Shown: piece after piece, positions 57,601 to 64,000 of the stretch | Numbering within the stretch: position 1 is the first letter of the stretch | Layout: each line of letters starts with the position of its first letter | DNA from: Grammothele lineata | Lineage: Eukaryota > Basidiomycota > Agaricomycetes > Polyporales > Polyporaceae | DNA: 64,000 nucleotides | Assembly (NCBI GenBank): GCA_002150815.3 | Contig: NDFF03000038.1 | Location: 539,664-603,663 of the forward strand | Direction of reading: 5' to 3' | Program-made: the position numbers and the translations under genes | The notes under the pieces: model-generated | Database searches by the model: none | Seen by the model: the letters and a program-made list of their open reading frames with translations, nothing else | What the model was told of the DNA's origin: nothing

Positions 57601-59907
57601 CCCGTACGGACGACGGCTTCGCGGGCCTTCGAATCCGAACAAGGACTGCCTGTACTTTTGCTTTTGGGACACTTTCTCTTTAGCACGCCACCTCCAAACC
57701 GAGCCCATCGCCGGATACGATAACCTGAGCGACAAGGAGCCGGAGACCGTCATTCAGCGCTGGCAGCTTCGAAATATCAAGCAGGACCTTTTGACGAGCA
57801 CGGTCAAAGGGCTGGAGGCGCTTCAGCGTATGCCAGCGGCATACCAGTCGGTAGAGTACGTGAAGGATGGCGAGGGTAGGATCGTCATGCGGGGGATGCC
57901 CGGGACCCTCGATCCTGAATTCCAACAACTGCTCGTGCAGCTGCACAAGGTGAGCCCTGCGTGTTTTCGACTGAGACTACAGCCGCACCGGCGAGGGGGT
58001 GCAGCGTCGGCTGGAGTGGGCGGTCCGCCGCGCACCCGAAGGGATATCGTATCGGACGTGTGGACTAGGGATGGAGCGCTCGGGCGCTCGAGCGCGCGGA
58101 ATCCCGCTCGGGCGCGCGGAATCCCGCCCAGTCGGAGATGTCCCCCAAGGGCGGCGCACGTTCATGGCAAGACTGACTGACCCGTTCTCATAGGTTGTCG
58201 AGAGAAACAGCAACTTTCTGATCCACCAGTGGTTGGGCGGGGACACACCATACATTGCTCCCGAGGGCCAGAGCGATTACTGGTCCCTCGGCACGGCTGT
58301 GGCCCCAGCGGCAGTGCGGTCGAAGGCCCACTTTCACTCCATCAGCGACTTCAGGGAGGAGGATCCCGAAGGTTACGAGCGATACCTCGAGGATGCCGCG
58401 GCGCTCGACGTCCCCGTGCCCGGAGTGCTGGACAGCCCCCCATACCCTGAAGAGGTGTGGTTGCCGCAACGGGTGCGAGAGGAGCTCGCTTGCCTCGAAG
58501 AGGAATCCAACGTCACGGAGGACGAAGATGTCGAGGCTGAGGGTCCCGACTCCGAGACAAGCCAGAAGCGGGATGCCGGTGCTACTACCTCGAGCAAAGG
58601 CAAGGCCCCAGCGAAGATTTACGTCAGTTCGAGCGACGACGATCACAGCGGCGTGGATCATAGCGTGGAGGACGATAGCGAAGATGACGGCGACGAGGAT
58701 ATTCAGATGCGCGACCCCGACCCCGTCAAGAGCCCCGTTCGCACCTCGTCCCCTGCTATCGCTCACTCGGACGCCGTGGCGGACGAACCGATGAGCGAAC
58801 CGATGAGCGAACCTCCCGCTCTATCAGCCTCTTTCCCTCCTCATGCCCTCACTTCTTCACTAGAGAGACTTGACCCGCCTGCGCGTGCAGCCCGACTTCC
58901 TCTACAACCCCAGGTTTCTTCCAAGCCAGCGCAGGTGAAGAAGCCGTGGCAGCCCTACGGCCGTGACGACTCGGACGCCTCGACATCCTCTTCCGAACCA
59001 TCCTCCGACTCTTCAGATTCGGTTAGTCGTAGGCCCCCCGCTCCGGCACACAGCGACCGATCTCTGCTGCCCACCTCGAAAGACGAGCCAGGAGGCAATG
59101 GCCTAGGGGAGATCGATAGGCTCAGCCGACTTGTCGCTAACCTCGCGTCCCCCACTCGCCCCGACAACCGTGAGGACGTGCCGGTCTCCGTGTCTCTCGG
59201 TGCGTGCAACCTGTTCTTTTTCACTACACCCTCTCGAGCGCGCCAGCGGTTGGCCACTTAGGGTTAGTGCACGTGGTCGGCCGCGCGGACGGCCGCGCAG
59301 TCGCACTCGCTCCACAAATGTCCGATCGCGCGGGATTCCGCCCGGTCTGGGTTTCAGCCAGCTTCGTGCTCACGTCCTCTGTCAGATTCCGACCCCGGTA
59401 CCCAGCTTCCACCTACGCAACGCTCGCATAATGACCGGACCTTCACTCTTTTCGGTAGGTCGCTTTTCACGCATTTGTCTGCAGGCTGTCCTCGATACGA
59501 CCGTTCTGATTTCACGCACTGTAGACGACGACGAGGAGCCCGCAAAGCGCACCCGCGAGCAAGCCGCACTTTCGTCCCCCGAGAGCAAAGTCGGCCCCCG
59601 TCGTCGAGCGCACAAGCGAAACAGGATGGCCATTGGGAGCATGCTCGGTCTCCCCGTCACTCCCGGTGACACCGCGGCTACGTTCGACGCCATAATCAAT
59701 GCACGCCCCTCCTCCCGTAGCTCATCTATGCGCCCTCGCGGTCGTGCTGGACCCACACTCAGCAGCGATCCGTCTCGCACTGAGCCAAGCACATCGGTCG
59801 CCGGACCTTCTGCGCCGACGGGTCGTTCGCACCCTCCCGCTAAGCTCAAAGGCTCGTCGCTTCATGCGGGGTCTACGCCCAAGTCCGGCCGAGAGCGGCG
59901 TGGTTGA
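54671..59907 (+). CDS. Large protein of unknown family, copy F
   Basis: Eight exons: 54671-54682, 54738-55428, 55485-55879, 55939-56562, 56762-56893, 56945-57949, 58194-59199 and 59525-59907; about 1415 residues. The first exon codes only MSQQ. Residues 5-900 look folded and mostly helical; characteristic stretches are MARWFEPAAELL, LHVLVEPRLTDAHRSLIGAK, WVGLVGFEWTEEKHAELRVD, CFWDTFSLARHL and MPAAYQSVEYV. The last third is disordered, acidic and Ser-rich (SDDDHSGVDHSVEDDSEDDG), ending basic with possible nuclear-localisation signals (AKRTREQ, RRRAHKRNR). I do not recognise the family and see no catalytic motif of recombinases, helicases or polymerases. A convergent paralogue lies 560 bp downstream. 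Introns 4, 6 and 7 (199, 244, 325 nt) contain palindromes; introns 1, 2, 3 and 5 (51-59 nt) do not. Confidence 0.72.
56563..56761 (+). repeat. Intron 4 of copy F with palindrome
   Basis: Contains GAGCGGCACGCCGCGCGGTC at about 56607-56628, core GCGG-CACG-CCGC, the same core as the array at 45.8-46.1 kb. The homologous intron of copy G is 63678-63957. Confidence 0.65.
57950..58193 (+). repeat. Intron 6 of copy F with two adjacent palindromes
   Basis: At about 58094-58135 two elements follow each other (GCGCGCGGAATCCCGCTCGG, then GCGCGCGGAATCCCGCCCAG). The homologous intron of copy G is 62184-62517. Confidence 0.7.
59200..59524 (+). repeat. Intron 7 of copy F with two palindromes
   Basis: Elements at about 59280-59300 (CCGCGCGGACGGCCGCGCAG) and 59325-59350 (ATCGCGCGGGATTCCGCCCG). 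At 325 nt this is the longest intron of the gene. The acceptor at 59524 was chosen because it opens the frame DDDDEEPAKRTREQ. Confidence 0.65.
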
Positions 59908-60469
59908 GGAAAGCTTTCAGCCGTTCATGCCGATTTCGAATATGTGATCCGTTTACCGTGTACAATATTATAAACGACGTCGTGCGCACATCCATTCCGA
60001 GAATCATATGCAGTTGCCTTGGTGCACTCGACTGAACTGTGGTCACACCTTCATCGCAGAGCTTTCGACCTCGCGGCCTGCGGTGCGTCCGAACTCAGTC
60101 AATCCGACTGCGCGGTTCACCGCGCGATCCTACGACAGGACCCATGAGTTGCGCAGATTGATGCGATCACGATGCTTGCCTGTAGGATTATCCTTATAGA
60201 CACAACCACCGTCCTCATCAAGCTGGAGAGCCGCTACAGGAGGCTTTTGAAGGAACCATTGATTTGACACTGATTAGGAGTACAAAGATTTACATAACAA
60301 TACAAAGTCCAACAGCACCCGGGCTCGGGGAGGAGTATACAAGCGTCCAAGCGCGAAAAGGTGCGGTACAAGACGGGAGCAGGGGCCCCGGGACAAAGCA
60401 ATGGGTACTACAGAAGACGAAAAAGCGACAGAGGGAGGCGTGGCAGCTGGCCGTATTACCCAGCTTCGC
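59908..60469. other. Convergent intergenic spacer
   Basis: 560 bp between the stops of the two large paralogues, with one palindrome at about 60108-60128 (TGCGCGGTTCACCGCGCG). No gene. Confidence 0.5.
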
Positions 60470-63400
60470 TTACTGGGAAGGTCCGGCCGTGCCGCTCGCA
60501 TTGGGCGAGGGCGAGCGTTCGTGCACTTGCGGGAAACCCCTCACACCATAGTTGCCGGTGCGGTTGCGACGGCTGTATACCCTCTGAGATCTGGGCACAG
60601 CGAAGGACGGACCAGCGACGTGCGGGTTGGGAACCTCCGTCTCGGGTGACCTGCGAAGCCGCTTTGTAGCGGGACGGTCCGTCTTGTCCTTGCGTTCGGG
60701 AGATCCGGACAGCTCAGCGGCCTCACCTTTCCGCTTCACGGTGTGCCCTGACGGATAACAGGTGCGTAAGTAAATGTAAAGGGGGCGGGGCAAAAGAACA
60801 GCATGCGCGGGCGCGCGGAATTCCGCTCACCCGCGGCATATGCAGCAAGCTCGGGTGGGCGGCAGCCTGCGCGCCCGAGCCAACCTCAACCTCGACTGAG
60901 CGGAAGCCCGCACGGCCGTGCAAGGCAAATGAGAGACCTACCGACTGTGCCTTCCGACCGCGGTCGCAGACTGGGCAAAGGAGCCCGAGAGGCGACGTGC
61001 GAGGGACGCGGTTCAGAGCGGTCTCGCAGGTCGCGCTCCTCATCGCTCACGGTGCCCCGTCCGGTCCGGAGGTTGCGCTCGATCTCCTCTTCATCGGTCC
61101 TCTGACCGGCCCCGTTGCCCTTGTCGACGTCCATGGGATCCTCCGTCTCCGGGTGCTGGGTTTTCGTGAGCTGAAGAACGTACGCGCACCGAGTAAACTC
61201 ACCTGAGTGTCCGCTTTCGGACTGCAGGTGGCATTGGGGGACTGCTCCCACCCGTGCTCGTTGGACGAGTGCGAGGACAGGTCGTCGTCCTCGTCATCGT
61301 CATCGTCAGCGCCCTTAACTAACCTAGAGGAATCCACTCCTGGTGGCGGCCTACGGGCATTGCTAGCCACCATACTCGCAATCGGCCTGCGCGCTTTGTG
61401 TACGGAGAGTTGGGTGCGCTTCTTGGTGACGAGAGCATCGCGTGAACGGGCGGGAGGGGTGGGCTTGGTGACAGCGGCGCGGGAAGGGGTGAGAGCGGCA
61501 GGATTAGGGAGAGTAGCGCGCTCCTTGCCCTTCCGTGCTGCCGTGCTCACGGCGTGCTCACCGGCGGCCGCTTCGTCCTCGCTGTCCTCGGCGTCCTCGC
61601 TGTCCTCAGTGCCCTTTTCAGAGCCCTTACGCGCCGACGTCGACGCATGAGGGCGCGAGGCCTCAGGGCGCCGCGAGCGGAGCGTCCGCTTCTTCGGCGC
61701 GCGCTCCTGATCTGCGCGAGCGGTATGACGCGCCTCGCGCTCCTCCACCGCCTTGCGTTTCCGCTCCACCTCGACGTCCTCGGCGACGCTCTTCGTGAAC
61801 CCCTCCCTGATCTTGGCTTTCTCGCGCTCGGCGAGGGAACGTTCCTTGCGCGCGCGCTGTGGGCTCGCGTTATCGCGCTCCTCCCGTGCACGTCTCACCT
61901 GTTGCGGCAACTTCATGTCCGCGGTGAACTCCTCGTCGAAGACCTCGGGAATCTGCAAGGAGAGGCGCTTGGCCTCGGCCCGGTAGAGCTCATAGCCGAG
62001 GGGGTCCTCCACCTGGAATTGCGACATGGTGAAGTGGTGGTGGTTCGACCGCGGCGCGGGCTCGCTCAGGGACACGCCGAGGCTGAGGTACTCGGGGTGG
62101 CCGACGGGTGCGACGTACGGCTCCTTTGCCTTTCCCTCGCCCGATTGCATGTGCATGTGGTAGTTGAAGGACTTTTCCAAAGCCTGCAGAAAATAAGACA
62201 TTCAGTCGGCACGTTGGCATGCAGAATCGAAAGAAAGGGGATCGGCGGGGTTTCGCGCGGGCAGGCGGGATTCCGCGCGATCGAGCTTTGCTCGCACGGC
62301 AACCTCTCGCTCGACCGCGCGGACTCCCGCTCGCTCGCGCGTGCACCACCCGCCCGATACCGCAGGACCGCGCAGACCTCCGCTCACTCCCAACGGGAGC
62401 TCCCCACACATCGGGTGCGCGGAAAACCGCCCGCCCGAGGTATCTCGCGAGCATCCGCTCCGACGCGCGACTCCTTCCCGTCGAGGCTCCTTCCCGTCGA
62501 GGCAGAAACCTGCTCACCTTCACGAGCCCCAACGCCGCTTCATGCACGTCGGGGTCCACCGCACCAGCGACCGGTCGCACCTTGAGCTTGCCGCCCTCCT
62601 GCCTGAGGACGTCGATGGACTGGTACGCGAGAGGGGTCTGCATGATGCCGTGCAGCATCTTCACCGCATCTCCCCGCAGACCCTGCGCCATCTGGGTCGT
62701 CCGCCGCTTGTCGAGGATGTTCTCCGCTGTCGTCAGCCGGAGGTCGTAGCCGACGGGCGGGTCGACGTTCTTGAGCCAGGCGTCCCGTGTGAACGTGTCC
62801 CAGAAGTGGAACACGAGGAACAGAGACTCTGGATCTTCACCCGCGGGTACGCGATCGGCGGGCAGGCGGGAGGGGATGGAGAGGTACCGCATTAGCTGCA
62901 GGACGTCCTCGCGAAAGAAACGGACAAGGTCCATGTGGAATGTCGGCAGGCACGTCCGCTCGTAGAGATGCTGGACATAAACGAGGATCATGGTTAGGGC
63001 GTTCGCGGTCGAGTCGCGGTTGTCCTTGGCGCCAAAGGCGTCGCAGAAGGGGAGGAGGGGCTGGGCGAGAAGGAGGAGGGGGTGCTTCTTGAGGGCCTCG
63101 TCGGTGAACCTGCCGCGCTGGTTCGCGAGCTGACGGACGCGCCCCCTCGCCGTTCCCGCTCGAGCCTTGCTGGAACCGACCCTGTCGTCGTCACAGATCA
63201 ACGCCGCACGGATGTGCGAGCGGACCTCGTCCAGCTCCCACTTCTTGAATTCTTCGGCCGTCCACTGGAAACCGACCAGCCCTATCCACGCAGAGCTCTT
63301 CGCATCGTGCGAGGCTTTGGAGGACCCCCCTGGGTTGGCGAAACCCGAGAATTGGAGGTACAAGTCCTCGAGCGTCTTGCGCTTCGTCCCTAGGAACGCA

Positions 63401-64000
63401 CGGTGCTCATCGGTGATGGTAGGCTCAACGAGGACGTGAAGCCCAGTCAGCTGCGGTGTGGAATCGAGGAGCAAGTCCCAAGCCTGCAAAGTTGTCATCA
63501 GATTGTGTGGCAAGTGAATAATAAAAGTGGGACACTTGCCATGGCGCGCACGAAGCCATTCTTGTGCAGCGTGGGCGAACGCAGGACCGTCTGCTCGATA
63601 ATCCCCGCAAAGTCGTACGCCTCAATGGACCTGGTGCGAAGGAGAATCTCTCCGGCAGGCTGCAACCAACGGGCGACCTAGAGGGAATGTCAGCGTACCC
63701 CCTTGACTCTGCGGATGCCGCGTCGCATACGAGGCTGAGCGGGTTTCCGCTCGCCCGCACGAGTGTACGGGTGCGCGGGTTTCCGCTCGCCCGCACGAGT
63801 GCCCGGGTGCGCGGGTTTCCGCTCGCCCGTACGAGTACCCGGGTGCGCGGGTTTCCGCTCGCCCGTACGAGTGCCCGGGTGCGCGGGTTCCCGCTCGCCC
63901 GTACAGGTGGGCGGCTTTCCGCTCGCCCGCTTCAAATCAAAGAGCATGCGCACTTACCGAGTAAACGCCCCACTCCATGCCCGTCACCTGTGCTGCCAGC
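60470..64000 (-). CDS. Large protein of unknown family, copy G (5' end beyond the right edge)
   Basis: Six exons are visible: >64000-63958, 63677-63540, 63483-62518, 62183-61203, 61146-60942 and 60747-60470, about 870 residues of the C-terminal part. It is a diverged paralogue of copy F in opposite orientation: MEWGVYS/VQWGVYA, VARWLQPAGEILL/MARWFEPAAELL, LHVLVEPTITDEHRAFLGTK/LHVLVEPRLTDAHRSLIGAK, WIGLVGFQWTAEEF/WVGLVGFEWTEEKH, FWDTFTRDAWL/FWDTFSLARHL and TPLAYQSIDVL/MPAAYQSVEYV. The C-terminal third is charged and disordered with Lys/Arg/Glu repeats and an Asp-run (DDDDEDDDL), again with nuclear-localisation-like clusters. The intron at 63484-63539 uses a GC donor (GCAAGT). Three introns of 194-334 nt contain palindromes, two of 56 nt do not. 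Function unknown. Confidence 0.72.
60748..60941 (-). repeat. Copy G intron with palindromes
   Basis: Elements at about 60812-60835 (GCGCGCGGAATTCCGCTCAC) and 60898-60915 (GAGCGGAAGCCCGCACGG). Splice sites GTAGGT and GTCAG restore the frame VGHTVKRKGE. Confidence 0.65.
62184..62517 (-). repeat. Copy G intron with several palindromes
   Basis: Elements at about 62258-62285 (GCGGGATTCCGCGCGATCGA), 62310-62340 (GACCGCGCGGACTCCCGCTC), 62368-62390 (degenerate) and 62412-62440 (GTGCGCGGAAAACCGCCCGC). The homologous intron in copy F is 57950-58193. Confidence 0.7.
63678..63957 (-). repeat. Copy G intron filled by a 36-bp tandem array of palindromes
   Basis: The motif TTTCCGCTCGCCCG (once TTCCCGCTCGCCCG) recurs at about 63744, 63780, 63816, 63852, 63888 and 63916, that is four steps of exactly 36 bp and a last step of 28 bp. 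Each unit is GGGTGCGCGGGTTTCCGCTC plus GCCCGTACGAGTGCCC. The array takes up most of the 280-nt intron. Splice donor GTAAGT at 63957 and acceptor at 63678 are intact. Confidence 0.85.

Noticed and set aside
63733..63930. 36-bp array as CRISPR or satellite locus
   Set aside because: Spacer sequence is the same in every unit, and intact splice sites place the array inside an intron.
54671..64000. The large paralogues as Starship, Crypton or Helitron proteins
   Set aside because: No tyrosine-recombinase R-H-R-Y pattern, Rep or helicase motif seen; Starships are described from ascomycetes. The family stays unnamed.

Overview
The window looks like nuclear DNA of an agaricomycete fungus, probably a polypore (Polyporales). 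The coding regions are GC-rich, and genes are cut by many 47-80 nt introns with GTRNGT donors and short branch-point-like motifs. The families present (a Gti1/Pac2 WOPR regulator, a TKL kinase with an MLKL-like N-terminal bundle, a four-helix MARVEL-like membrane protein, a class-II fungal P450, degenerate kinase-like genes) are typical of white-rot basidiomycetes. The order is my inference. Gene models were spliced by hand; every complete model gives a total coding length divisible by three.

Layout. 1-7 kb: two tandem paralogues on the minus strand (the first runs off the left edge), each followed upstream by a decayed copy of the same flanking sequence, so a block of about 3.3 kb was duplicated. 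7.2-8.6 kb: a HAPSTR1/C16orf72-like protein (minus). 9.2-11.4 kb: a small unknown gene and a degenerate kinase-like gene. 12.7-13.5 kb: a MARVEL-like membrane protein. 14.3-18.4 kb: mismatch-repair protein PMS1 (12 exons) with two ACGCGT boxes upstream. 18.4-23.3 kb: no recognisable gene. 23.3-24.6 kb: WOPR transcription factor (minus) with about 6.2 kb of gene-free upstream DNA. 30.8-36.6 kb: a 13-exon MLKL-like/TKL kinase with an unnamed C-terminal domain. 40.8-43.5 kb: cytochrome P450 with a 14-nt microexon.

From about 45.8 kb to the right edge the character changes. This accessory region holds (i) a two-gene module of small acidic proteins present twice in tandem (46.3-49.5 and 51.3-53.5 kb), with phase-0 introns throughout and exon lengths conserved between the copies; (ii) a hidden 47-codon, three-exon plus-strand gene at 47.75-48.01 kb; (iii) two large convergent paralogues of unknown function (54.7-59.9 plus, 60.5->64.0 minus); and (iv) about forty copies of a short palindrome with core GCGG-N4-CCGC, scattered between genes, in tandem arrays of 32, 36 and 146 bp period, and inside introns. 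In the two large genes introns are either 51-59 nt without a palindrome or 194-334 nt with palindromes, and the long ones sit at matching positions in both paralogues. I noticed no such palindromes left of 45.8 kb. The combination of duplicated module, unknown large proteins and palindromes that occupy introns is the most promising undescribed system here; its function cannot be read from the sequence.
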